DNA of 18,546 bases from QHBQ01 sp038230695 (GCA_038230695.1 JBBRMT010000079.1:1-18546); one strand, 5' to 3'; shown: positions 5,682 through 12,762, counted from the stretch's first letter. Numbers and translations are program-made. Notes: generated by a model from the letters alone, not told the origin.

Positions 5682-6719
5682 TTGTCAAACGATAGCCCCC
5701 TATCCAAAATCCAAAATCCAAAATCCAAAATCGGTGAGGGTTCTGCCCCCGGCAAGGTCATCCTTTGCGGTGAACACGCAGTGGTCTACGGTCAACCCGC
5801 ACTAGCCGCGCCTGTTAGCGGCGTGCAGGCGAATGTCACGGCACAGGCCCACCTCGATGCCCGCTGCTCCAGCGCTGGGCTGCAAGTGGTGAGCCGCAAC
5901 CTGGAAGGCTTCGATCCCGCCGAGCGTCAGCGCATCCAGCAGCGATTGTGGGCGGTAGCTGATAGAGTAAAGGCGATGCTTACGCCCCCTACCCCAACCC
6001 TCCCCTATAATGAGGGAGAGGGTATAGAGATGCCCAACGATATGCTAATTACAATTGACTCAACCATCCCCATCGAGCGTGGGCTGGGCAGCGGCGCAGC
6101 GATTGGCGTGGCAATGATCCGTGCTTGCGCCACCTATCTTGGCCTCGACCTTAGCGATGCAGATGTTTCGGCAATGGCCTACGAGACCGAGAAGCTGCAC
6201 CATGGCACCCCCAGCGGTATTGATAACACCGTGGTGGCATATAACCAGCCGGTATATTTTGTGCGGGGCCAGGCCATCGAGTTGCTGCGCGTTGGCGCAC
6301 CGTTGCACCTGCTGGTGGCGGATAGCGGCACGCGGGGCAGCACGGCAAACATCGTGAGCGGAGTGCGACAGCGACGTGATACCGACCCCAGCGCTTATGA
6401 TGCTCTATTCGGCCAAATCGGCGACATATCGCGCAAAGCTAGAGCAGTGGTGAAAAGCGGAGATGTGAAACGGCTGGGGGAGTTGTTCGACAACAATCAG
6501 CGGTTGCTCGAACAGATCGGCGTATCCAGCCCCGCGCTGGAACGACTCTGCACCGCAGCCCGCGCCGCTGGTGCGCTAGGCGCGAAGCTGAGTGGCGCAG
6601 GACTGGGCGGTAACATGATCGCCCTGATCACGCCGCATACAAAAGCAGCGGTGCGGGCTGCCTTGTTGGCCGCTGGCGCAGTTGCAGTAATAGAGACCGT
6701 GATCGAGGAAACCACATGA
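5682..6719 (+). CDS. mvk: Mevalonate kinase (GHMP kinase superfamily)
   Basis: Phosphorylates mevalonate to mevalonate 5-phosphate using ATP. I chose TTG 5682 as start because AGAGGA (5666-5671) lies 10 nt upstream; an in-frame TTG at 5658 adds 8 residues. The 345-residue protein has the N-terminal PGKVILCGEHAVVYG (23-37), the ATP-binding loop GLGSGAA (134-140, usually GLGSSAA), HGTPSGIDNTVV (174-185, catalytic Asp181) and the C-terminal KLSGAGLGGNMIAL (302-315). Two stretches look repeat-derived: residues about 7-17 (KIQNPKSKI, from a CCAAAAT heptamer array) and about 101-114 (TPPTPTLPYNEGEG, from a family A palindrome). Both fall outside the motifs. It overlaps the UbiD-family gene by 4 bp. 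Confidence 0.93.
   Translation: MSNDSPLSKIQNPKSKIGEGSAPGKVILCGEHAVVYGQPALAAPVSGVQANVTAQAHLDARCSSAGLQVVSRNLEGFDPAERQRIQQRLWAVADRVKAMLTPPTPTLPYNEGEGIEMPNDMLITIDSTIPIERGLGSGAAIGVAMIRACATYLGLDLSDADVSAMAYETEKLHHGTPSGIDNTVVAYNQPVYFVRGQAIELLRVGAPLHLLVADSGTRGSTANIVSGVRQRRDTDPSAYDALFGQIGDISRKARAVVKSGDVKRLGELFDNNQRLLEQIGVSSPALERLCTAARAAGALGAKLSGAGLGGNMIALITPHTKAAVRAALLAAGAVAVIETVIEETT
5704..5731 (+). repeat. Tandem heptamer array (CCAAAAT)4 inside mevalonate kinase
   Basis: Four exact copies of CCAAAAT run in tandem and are translated as part of the mevalonate kinase N-terminus (SKIQNPKSKI). Three heptamers make seven codons, so gain or loss of a single copy would shift the frame. Confidence 0.85.
5985..6024 (+). 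repeat. Family A palindromic repeat inside the mevalonate kinase frame
   Basis: CCCCAACCCTCCCC (5993-6006) and GAGGGAGAGGG (6012-6022) are the two arms of the dispersed family A palindrome, here with a TATAAT loop. It is read in frame as roughly TPPTPTLPYNEGEG, low-complexity and unlike the kinase core, with no stop codon. Confidence 0.7.
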
Positions 6720-8095
6720 TTGAAGCTAGATCGCTGCGTACCTACCTTGCCGATGCTGAAGCACAGGGCGAACTTGTCACCATTCGCGGTGAAGTCAGCC
6801 CCTACCTTGAGGCAGCAGCAGTAATCAATCAGCTTGCGCCGCGCCCCGTCCTGTTCGAGCGTATTGCGGGCAAGGTTGGGCGCGTCGCCGCCAATGTCGC
6901 CGCTAGTCGCGCCCACTTTGCTGCTGCCCTCGGTATTCCCGAAACAGATGTGCTGGCGAAGCTCAACGCTGCGCTCGAAAATCCCAGCCAGCCCGAACAC
7001 ATATCCCGCGAAGCGGCGCAATGCCAGCAGGAGATACAGGGCGAAGCCGAAGTAGACCTCGACGCAATCCCCATCCTTACCCACTTCCGCAGCGATCCCG
7101 GCCCTTACATCACCAGCGGGGTTGCGATTATCAGCGACTCTGAGAGTGGCCCCAACGCCAGCTTTCACCGCCTGCTGCAACTGGACAAACACCGCTTTGC
7201 CGCTCGCCTGGTGGAGGGGCGCGGCACCGATGCTGCGCTGCGGAAGCTACCGCCCAACGTTGACCTGGAGATTGCCATCTGCCTGGGTGCGCCTCCCCAT
7301 GTGTTGCTTGCGGCGGCAATGTCGCCTGCGCTGGGTGTAGATGAAATGACGGTTGCCAACGCACTTGCCCCAACTCCAATGGTTCGTTGCATCACCAAGG
7401 ATTTGTACGTGCCAGCGGAGAGCGAGTGGGTGCTGGAGGGGCGTGTCACCCACCAGTTGCACAGCGAAGGCCCGTTTGTGGACCTGACCGAAACGATGGA
7501 TTACGTGCGCCAGCAGCCGATTATCGAGATTGACTGCATTACCCACCGCCGTGACCCCATCTACGATGCGCTGCTCCCCGGTGGCCTGGAGCATAAGGCG
7601 TTGATGGGCGTGCCGCGAGAGCCGACCATATTCGCGGAGGTGAATAAAGTGTGCATCTGCAAGGATGTATACATCACACCAGGCGGGGCAAGCTGGTTGC
7701 ACGCGGTGGTACAGATCGCCAAGCGCAACGCTGACGACGGGACGAAAGCGATTCAGGCGGCCTTCAAGGGGCATGGTTCGCTCAAGCAGGTGATAATCGT
7801 GGACGATGATATTGACCCGCGCAACCCAGCGGAGGTGGAGTGGGCAATCGCCACCCGCTTCCAGGCCGACCGTAACCTGGTGGTAATCCCCGATGCCGGT
7901 TCGTCGTCGCTCGACCCTTCGGCCTGGCACCGCCCCGGCCAGAAGGCGAAGGGCGCAAAGATGGGCATTGACGCAACTATCCCCTGGATGCGCCCCGACG
8001 GCACACCGCGCCAGCAAGAGGAGTTCGCCGACTTCCGCAAGGTGGGTTATGAGCGGGTCAGGCTAGAGGATTACCTGTTATTGATGAGGGGGTGA
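6716..8095 (+). CDS. UbiD-family decarboxylase, candidate anhydromevalonate phosphate decarboxylase
   Basis: A 459-residue member of the UbiD family, which uses prenylated FMN to decarboxylate alpha,beta-unsaturated acids. Visible family features are NASFHRL (147-153), EGPFVDLTETMDY (251-263, with the acidic pair Glu251 and Asp256 of the usual EGPFGD motif), PGGLEHKALMGVPRE (288-302), the TPGGASWLHA segment (321-330), and IVDDDIDPRNPAEVEWAIATR (361-381, in two parts). It starts at ATG 6716 inside the mevalonate kinase stop region (ATGA), so the two are translated together. In archaea a UbiD homologue converts trans-anhydromevalonate 5-phosphate to isopentenyl phosphate; coupling to mevalonate kinase makes that role likely here. 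The alternative is a 4-hydroxybenzoate-type (menaquinone or ubiquinone pathway) decarboxylase, but the context argues against it. UbiX, which makes the cofactor, is not in the window. Confidence 0.9.
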   Translation: MIEARSLRTYLADAEAQGELVTIRGEVSPYLEAAAVINQLAPRPVLFERIAGKVGRVAANVAASRAHFAAALGIPETDVLAKLNAALENPSQPEHISREAAQCQQEIQGEAEVDLDAIPILTHFRSDPGPYITSGVAIISDSESGPNASFHRLLQLDKHRFAARLVEGRGTDAALRKLPPNVDLEIAICLGAPPHVLLAAAMSPALGVDEMTVANALAPTPMVRCITKDLYVPAESEWVLEGRVTHQLHSEGPFVDLTETMDYVRQQPIIEIDCITHRRDPIYDALLPGGLEHKALMGVPREPTIFAEVNKVCICKDVYITPGGASWLHAVVQIAKRNADDGTKAIQAAFKGHGSLKQVIIVDDDIDPRNPAEVEWAIATRFQADRNLVVIPDAGSSSLDPSAWHRPGQKAKGAKMGIDATIPWMRPDGTPRQQEEFADFRKVGYERVRLEDYLLLMRG

Positions 8096-8130
8096 ACAGT
8101 TGTTTCGATTAGCTATGTAGTATGGCAAGC

Positions 8131-8150
8131 TCTGGGGGCTTACCCCCAGA
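8131..8150. terminator. Candidate bidirectional terminator hairpin
   Basis: TCTGGGGG-CTTA-CCCCCAGA forms a perfect 8-bp GC-rich stem with a 4-nt loop, between the convergent UbiD-family gene (stop 8095) and the histidine kinase (stop 8193). No U-tract follows on either strand, and a second CCCCCAG follows directly. It may instead be a remnant of family B, whose arm also contains CTGGGGGCTTA. Confidence 0.5.
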
Positions 8151-8192
8151 CCCCCAGTAACTTTGCGGCCCGCTGCCAACCATGAACATTAT

Positions 8193-9674
8193 TTACGAAT
8201 TAGTTGCCACCTGCTCTGGCAGAGTAGTCACTGTCGCTGCTACCTGCTCCAGGGGCAGGCTGAAGTAGAAAGTGCTGCCTCGCCCCACCTGGCTATCCAC
8301 CCACATTCGCCCGCTATGCTGGCTGACAATGCCGCTGCTGATGTACAGGCCGAGGCCGATGCCGCTGATGCGGGTGGCGCTGGCATTGCTGGCGCGGTAA
8401 AAGCGGTTGAACAGCATCCCCTGCTCCTCTTTGGGGATGCCGATACCTTTGTCGCTAACCGCGCAAATAACCTCGCTATCCTCCAGGCGTAGCTGTACTC
8501 TGATTTCCTCGCCATCTGGCGAATACTTGATCGCATTGCTGATCAGGTTGTATAGCACCTGCTCGATGCGGCTTTCGTCTATGTCCACCTCGACCTGCGG
8601 CGCTTCGCTGCTCAGGCTGATCTGGTGTTTGGCAGTCGTAGCCTGCAACTGCTCGATCACACGAGTGGTCAGCACAACCAGGTCGGTTGACGCAAAGTTC
8701 AACTGGAAGCGTTGGGTTTCGGCGCGGGTGACATCGAGCAGGTCGTCCACCATCCGCGCCAGCTTGCTGGCCTGCTGCTCGATTACTGCTAGCTGACTGA
8801 CCGTTCTGTTCCAGTCTTCAGGCTTGACTGCACCGCCATCAACGCGCCTCGCCCGTCGCAGCAGGGCTTGGGAGTAGCCTTTGATCGAGGTGATCGGGGT
8901 TTTCAGTTCGTGGCTGGCGATGGAGAGAAACTCGTCTTTGGCACGATTCACCTCCTCGCTCTGCGCGATGCGGGTGAGGTAATGCTGCGACACCGTGCTG
9001 ATATAGTAGGTAATGCCGAGGGCAATCAGCCCCGCAATACCCAACGTTACTAGCACGATCACCAGAATGGTTAGCAACTGGTTGCGCGTGTCGGTTTGTT
9101 GGTCGCGTACCTGTTCCAGATAATTGTTCAGGGCCGTGTTATAGGCGCGGAAGGTATCGAACAGTTGTTTACCCACACCTGTGGCAACTTTTTGGTCCGC
9201 GCCTTGCAGCTGCCCAGCCGCTACCATTTGTACTTCGGGCTTGGCGATAGTCTGTTGCCATTGTGTAGCCGCTTGCTTCATCGCTTCGAGTAGAGGCTGC
9301 GCCTGACCCCCAACTACTGGTGCCTGCTGCTCCGCGATCGGCCACAATTTCTCCAAGCTGGTGGCGCCCCCATTGTATGGTTCAAGGAACTTGGGGTCAC
9401 TGGTGATAATATAACCGCGCAGCCCAGATTCTTGATCCACCATCAAGCTAAGGATCTGCTGAGTGCTGATTAGCAAAGGCTCGGTCTGCTTGACAATATT
9501 ATCCCCGACTTTGAGTGTCATCGTTGAGATCACGTTAGGCACAATCAACACCAGCAGCAAGATGGCCGCCAGAAAGATGGTGGCTGATACTAGACGCTTA
9601 TCTCGCGGCTTACGTTGTTGAGGTTGCACTTGCAAAATCCGCCCCCTTGTTTTCCTTGTATTGGCGTTGCTCAC
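8193..9674 (-). CDS. Sensor histidine kinase with CHASE3 domain
   Basis: A 493-residue membrane histidine kinase. TM1 is at about 28-50. An extracytoplasmic CHASE3 domain (about 60-195) carries the signature QESGLRGYIITSDPKFLEPY (81-100). TM2 is at about 199-225. The HisKA H-box FLSIASHELKTPITSIKGYS holds the phospho-accepting His255. The ATPase domain shows the N box (LYNLISNAIKYSPDG, 374-388), the G1 box (SDKGIGIPKEE) and the G2 box (GIGLGLYI), ending GRGSTFYFSLPL. No HAMP domain is obvious; a short linker joins TM2 to HisKA. The start is GTG at 9674 with GGAAGGAGAG about 13 nt upstream, a rather long spacing. No response regulator is adjacent, so it is an orphan here and its target is unknown. 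Confidence 0.93.
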   Translation of the reverse strand: MSNANTRKTRGRILQVQPQQRKPRDKRLVSATIFLAAILLLVLIVPNVISTMTLKVGDNIVKQTEPLLISTQQILSLMVDQESGLRGYIITSDPKFLEPYNGGATSLEKLWPIAEQQAPVVGGQAQPLLEAMKQAATQWQQTIAKPEVQMVAAGQLQGADQKVATGVGKQLFDTFRAYNTALNNYLEQVRDQQTDTRNQLLTILVIVLVTLGIAGLIALGITYYISTVSQHYLTRIAQSEEVNRAKDEFLSIASHELKTPITSIKGYSQALLRRARRVDGGAVKPEDWNRTVSQLAVIEQQASKLARMVDDLLDVTRAETQRFQLNFASTDLVVLTTRVIEQLQATTAKHQISLSSEAPQVEVDIDESRIEQVLYNLISNAIKYSPDGEEIRVQLRLEDSEVICAVSDKGIGIPKEEQGMLFNRFYRASNASATRISGIGLGLYISSGIVSQHSGRMWVDSQVGRGSTFYFSLPLEQVAATVTTLPEQVATNS

Positions 9675-9697
9675 GCATTATATCACACTCTCCTTCC

Positions 9698-9727
9698 TTG
9701 ACAATCGCAGGGGCAGTGTGTTATAGT
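9698..9727 (+). promoter_or_regulatory. Strong sigma70-type promoter for the kor operon
   Basis: TTGACA (9698-9703) is a perfect -35, followed after 18 bp by TATAGT (9722-9727), which matches the -10 consensus at five of six positions. Transcription would start near 9734, leaving a leader of about 200 nt before the ferredoxin start. The -35 overlaps the ribosome-binding region of the divergent histidine kinase. Confidence 0.6.
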
Positions 9728-9733
9728 TGACCT

Positions 9734-9933
9734 AACAAGATTGCTAGCGGACGGCTATTTGCCGTCATTGTTACGGCATGATGGGCAAATGCCCGCAAAC
9801 ATTACGGCAACGCCGCCGCAATGGTGCAATTACCACGATGGTGCATCAGAGCGGGGTCACGACTGGCCGATTTGTCAGCCGTTTGATTGCCGCTCATTTA
9901 TCTTTTTATAGATATTAGGACAGGAGCCTGGTG
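9734..9933 (+). promoter_or_regulatory. Structured 5' leader of the kor operon, possible attenuator
   Basis: This untranslated stretch contains several overlapping inverted repeats: GACGGC/GCCGTC (9750-9755/9761-9766), GCCGT/ACGGC (9761-9765/9773-9777), ATTTGCC/GGCAAAT (9757-9763/9784-9790) and GGGCA/TGCCC (9783-9787/9790-9794). Some share bases and so exclude each other. Further on, GAGCGG (9849-9854) pairs with CCGCTC (9890-9895), just before ATTTATCTTTTT, a terminator-like arrangement with a long loop. TTACGGCA occurs twice (9771-9778, 9802-9809). I do not recognise a known riboswitch class. Confidence 0.4.
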
Positions 9934-10200
9934 ATGGCGAAGCTGGACCACGACCCGATTGTAGTGCTGAACGAAACCTGGTGCAAGCGTTGTGGCCTGT
10001 GCATCTCGGTCTGCCCCTTCCACGTCTTCGAGCCGAACGAAGAAGGTTTGCCCCTGCTAGTCAAGCTGGACAAATGCACCGAGTGCCAGCTATGCGAATT
10101 GATCTGCCCTGATTTCGCGCTGGAAGTCGGCCCACTCAAGCACATCAGCAAGGTCAAAGGCGAGGGCTTCATCCCTCTTGCAGTAGCAGGCAAGAACTAA
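9934..10200 (+). CDS. korD: 2-oxoacid:ferredoxin oxidoreductase delta subunit, 2x[4Fe-4S] ferredoxin
   Basis: An 88-residue bacterial-type ferredoxin that carries electrons from the catalytic subunits. Two CxxCxxCxxxCP motifs are present: Cys17, 20, 23, 27 (WCKRCGLCISVCP) and Cys48, 51, 54, 58 (KCTECQLCELICP), enough for two [4Fe-4S] clusters. ATG 9934 is preferred to the adjacent GTG 9931 because AGGAG (9922-9926) is then 7 nt away. It is first in a D-A-B-C gene order, the same order as the oorDABC 2-oxoglutarate oxidoreductase genes of epsilonproteobacteria. Confidence 0.93.
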   Translation: MAKLDHDPIVVLNETWCKRCGLCISVCPFHVFEPNEEGLPLLVKLDKCTECQLCELICPDFALEVGPLKHISKVKGEGFIPLAVAGKN

Positions 10201-10217
10201 CTCTATCATCCCTACGG

Positions 10218-10257
10218 AAAAACCCCTCTCCCCTTGGGGGAGAGGTAGGGTGAGGGA
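10218..10257 (+). repeat. Family A palindromic repeat in the korD-korA gap
   Basis: CCTCTCCCC (10225-10233) and GGGGAGAGG (10237-10245) form a perfect 9-bp stem with a 3-nt loop, followed by TAGGGTGAGGGA. It begins 17 bp after the korD stop and would form a very stable hairpin in the operon mRNA. Confidence 0.85.
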
Positions 10258-10305
10258 GCATCGTGAAGCGCCAGCAACGCCCATCTTATCTAACGAGGAG
10301 AAACA

Positions 10306-11559
10306 TTGGCAGAGCAGGTTAAACTAATGAGCGGCAACGAAGCGGTGGCCGAGGGTGCGCTTGCCGCCGGGGTACGCTTCTTTGCGGGCTATCCGATCAG
10401 CCCCAGCACCGAGATTGCCGAGGTGATGTCGCGCCGCCTACCCGAATTGGGTGGCAAGTTCATCCAGATGGAGGATGAGATCGCCAGCATCGCGGCGGTG
10501 ATTGGCGCGAGCCTGACCGGAGTGAAGGCGATGGATGCCACCTCTGGCCCCGGCTTTAGCCTGAAGGCGGAGAACCTCGGCCTGGCGGTGATGCTGGAAA
10601 CGCCTCTGGTGCTGGTTGATGTGCAGCGGGTTGGCCCATCCACCGGCATTGCCACCTTGCCCTCGCAGGGCGACGTGATGATGGCCCGCTGGGGTACGCA
10701 CGGCGACCACTCGATTATTGCGCTTGCGCCCTGGTCGGTCGAAGAAGCCTTCTACCTGACGGTCAAGGCAGTCAATCTCAGCGAACAGTTCCGCACCCCG
10801 GTGTTGTTGATGAGCGATGCGATTATCGGCTACATGAAGGAGCGGGTCATCCTCCCCGACCCCGCCACTCTGGAGCTAATCGAGCGGCCACGCCCGCGCT
10901 TTACCGCAGGCGAGGGCGAGTATCTACCCTACGGCGCGGATAGCACTCTGGTGCCGCCTATGGCCGCCTATGGTGAGGGCTACCACTGGTACGCCAATAG
11001 CAGCTACCACGACCAGCATGGCTTCGAGGCCACCGCCAACAACCGCGAGGCCGAATACCTGCTGTGGCGGTTGCACGCCAAGATTACCGAGCATCGCCCA
11101 GAAGTGATGATGACCGAGAGTTACGAGCTAGACGATGCCGAAATCGTGCTGTTCGCTTACGGTAGCGTGGCCCGCTCGGCGCTAGCCGCCGTCCGCCAGG
11201 CCCGCCAGCAGGGGATAAAGCTGGGCCTGCTCCGCGCCCAGACCCTGTGGCCTTTCGCTGATCAGGAGGTGAAGGCTATCGCCCAGATGCCCAACGTCAA
11301 GGCTATTATGGTGCCGGAGATGAACATGGGTCAGATGGTGACGGAAGTCCGCGCCGCCGCAGGCGCACACGTTCCCGTCATCGGCCTGCCCCACTACGAC
11401 GGTACCATGATCAAGCCAGCCAGCATCCTCGCCGCCATAGACAGGTTCTATCGCGGTGAACTTACCGAGGAAACGCGATATATGCCAGAACTGGCGTTTG
11501 CCAGACACTATTCGCAGACGGCTGGCAAAACCCCTCTCCCAGCGGGAGAGGTTGGGTGA
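10306..11559 (+). CDS. korA: 2-oxoacid:ferredoxin oxidoreductase alpha subunit (2-oxoglutarate type)
   Basis: The alpha subunit of a CoA-dependent 2-oxoacid:ferredoxin oxidoreductase that interconverts 2-oxoglutarate and succinyl-CoA, with reduced ferredoxin as partner. At 417 residues it carries the pyrimidine-binding domain (GNEAVAEGALAAGVRFFAGYPISPSTE near the start, including the YPISPSTE motif), MEDEIASIAAVIGAS and TSGPGFSLKAENLGLA, then the C-terminal domain II (VLFAYGSVARSA, LLRAQTLWPF, VPEMNMGQM). The gamma domain is separate (korC). TTG 10306 is the start, with GAGGAG (10295-10300) 5 nt upstream. The last residues (GKTPLPAGEVG) and the stop codon are supplied by a family A repeat, so the natural C-terminus may have been replaced. 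Substrate (2-oxoglutarate rather than pyruvate or branched-chain acids) is inferred from gene order and similarity. Confidence 0.92.
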   Translation: MAEQVKLMSGNEAVAEGALAAGVRFFAGYPISPSTEIAEVMSRRLPELGGKFIQMEDEIASIAAVIGASLTGVKAMDATSGPGFSLKAENLGLAVMLETPLVLVDVQRVGPSTGIATLPSQGDVMMARWGTHGDHSIIALAPWSVEEAFYLTVKAVNLSEQFRTPVLLMSDAIIGYMKERVILPDPATLELIERPRPRFTAGEGEYLPYGADSTLVPPMAAYGEGYHWYANSSYHDQHGFEATANNREAEYLLWRLHAKITEHRPEVMMTESYELDDAEIVLFAYGSVARSALAAVRQARQQGIKLGLLRAQTLWPFADQEVKAIAQMPNVKAIMVPEMNMGQMVTEVRAAAGAHVPVIGLPHYDGTMIKPASILAAIDRFYRGELTEETRYMPELAFARHYSQTAGKTPLPAGEVG

Positions 11560-11566
11560 GGGAGAA
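11526..11566 (+). repeat. Family A palindromic repeat spanning the korA stop codon
   Basis: CCTCTCCC (11533-11540) and GGGAGAGG (11544-11551) form a perfect 8-bp stem around AGC, followed by TTGGGTGAGGGA. The korA stop TGA (11557-11559) lies within it. The remaining korA-korB gap (to 11690) shows no gene. Confidence 0.85.
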
Positions 11567-11690
11567 GCTCGCCAAGCGTAAATGCTGGGGAAACCAGCCA
11601 GCGGATTAGGTTCAGCGGAGAAGCAGAATCGCATACGCCTTGATGACCCGCCGGACAAATTGCAACGTAACTAACAAGGAGAAAACACAG

Positions 11691-12620
11691 ATGCCCGCAA
11701 TAGAAATGCTGCAAACCGAAGAGATGAAGAAACGCTACCTGCGTACCGAGGGATTGAACTCGCTGTGGTGTCCGGGTTGTGGCATTGGCACCATCTCTGG
11801 CGCGATTGTGCGGGCGGTTGAGAACCTGGGCTTGAGCCAGGATGAGGTGGTGGTGGTCACCGGCATTGGCTGCAGTGGCTTGATTTACAATTACCTCAAC
11901 TTCGACGGCTTCCATGGCACCCACGGACGGGCGCTGGCCGCCGCCACCGGCATCAAGATTGCCAACCCCAGGCTGAAAGTGATCATCCCGATGGGTGACG
12001 GCGACTGCGCCGCGATTGGCGGCAACCACTTCATCCAGGCCGCCCGCCGTAACATTGACCTTACCGCCATCGTGATCAACAACCAGACCTATGGTATGAC
12101 CGGCGGGCAGTATTCGCCGCTCTCGCCACACGACAGTAAACACTCCACCGCCACACTCGGCCACATCGAGGAGCCATTCGACCTCTGCCGCCTCGCCGCT
12201 GGCGCTGGCGCAAGCTATGTAGCCCGCTCCACTGCCTTCCACGTTCACCAGATGGTAGACCTGTTCAGCAACGCGATTGCCCACCCCGGCTTTAGTGTGG
12301 TGGAGGTGATGAGCCAGTGTCACGTGCATTACGGTAAGCGCAACTACAGTGAGGTTGCCAGTGAGATGCTGTTCTGGTACAAGGACCACGCCCTCAACGT
12401 CAATCGCGCCAGCAAGATGAGCGAGGAGGAGATCGGCGATCGCTTCATCACTGGCGAGCTGGTCAACCGTATCCGCCCGGAGTGGACCGCCGAGTACGAG
12501 AAAATCATCGCCAAAGCCCAGACCCGCTCCGCCGAGGAGAAGGCCCGCCTCGACGCGCTGCACCGCGAAAAAGAGTTTGATAAGCAGACCCAGCCGGAGC
12601 ATCAGGGCGACGAAGGGTAA
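11691..12620 (+). CDS. korB: 2-oxoacid:ferredoxin oxidoreductase beta subunit (2-oxoglutarate type)
   Basis: The beta subunit binds thiamine diphosphate and a [4Fe-4S] cluster. ATG 11691 follows AAGGAGA (11676-11682); an in-frame upstream ATG lacks a good site. The 309-residue protein has cluster ligands Cys27 and Cys30 (WCPGCG), Cys61 (GIGCSG) and Cys210 (SQCHVHYG). The thiamine diphosphate motif runs from GDGDCAAIGG (102-111) to NNQTYGMTGGQYSP (130-143). The THGRALAAATGIKIANP segment is typical of KorB/OorB. The C-terminal tail after about residue 255 is charged and probably helical. It is third in the korDABC operon. Confidence 0.94.
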   Translation: MPAIEMLQTEEMKKRYLRTEGLNSLWCPGCGIGTISGAIVRAVENLGLSQDEVVVVTGIGCSGLIYNYLNFDGFHGTHGRALAAATGIKIANPRLKVIIPMGDGDCAAIGGNHFIQAARRNIDLTAIVINNQTYGMTGGQYSPLSPHDSKHSTATLGHIEEPFDLCRLAAGAGASYVARSTAFHVHQMVDLFSNAIAHPGFSVVEVMSQCHVHYGKRNYSEVASEMLFWYKDHALNVNRASKMSEEEIGDRFITGELVNRIRPEWTAEYEKIIAKAQTRSAEEKARLDALHREKEFDKQTQPEHQGDEG

Positions 12621-12624
12621 TTGC

Positions 12625-12661
12625 AAAACCCTCTCCCCCAAGGGGAGAGGCTGGGTGGGGG
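12625..12661 (+). repeat. Family A palindromic repeat in the korB-korC gap
   Basis: CCTCTCCCC (12630-12638) and GGGGAGAGG (12642-12650) form a perfect 9-bp stem with a CAA loop, followed by CTGGGTGGGG. It starts 5 bp after the korB stop. The following TACGTGAAGCGC resembles the sequence after the korD-korA copy (CATCGTGAAGCGC). Confidence 0.85.
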
Positions 12662-12725
12662 TACGTGAAGCGCACTGATGTCAGAGTAAATACGAAAGGC
12701 GCATCTTTGCTTCAACATTAGCGAA

Positions 12726-12762
12726 GGGGCAAGATTCTCCCCCAACCCCCGCTGGGGGCTTA
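12726..12762. repeat. Family B dispersed repeat in the korB-korC gap
   Basis: GGGGCAAGATTCTCCCCC followed by AACCCCCGCTGGGGGCTTAG. It is a near-identical copy of the right arm of the inverted pair at 371-512, in the same orientation as 480-512. Confidence 0.75.

Noticed and set aside
6497..7192. Minus-strand 231-residue reading frame across the mevalonate kinase / UbiD junction
   Set aside because: It is a shadow of two well-supported genes; such long antisense frames are expected in GC-rich coding DNA.
6716..8095. Quinone-biosynthesis UbiD
   Set aside because: The family is right, but no quinone genes are nearby, and translational coupling to mevalonate kinase fits the archaeal mevalonate role better. 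It is kept as an alternative.
10218..10257. Simple rho-independent terminators at the family A repeats
   Set aside because: The hairpins are strong but lack U-tracts, and they lie inside operons, so ordinary termination is not supported.
11508..12641. Minus-strand 377-residue reading frame opposite korB
   Set aside because: It is antisense to korB, which has all thiamine and cluster motifs. Its ends run into the family A repeats, and its sequence resembles no protein family.
10218..12762. CRISPR-like array from recurring repeats
   Set aside because: The repeats are hundreds of bases apart, vary in sequence and have genes between them; there are no regular spacers or cas genes.
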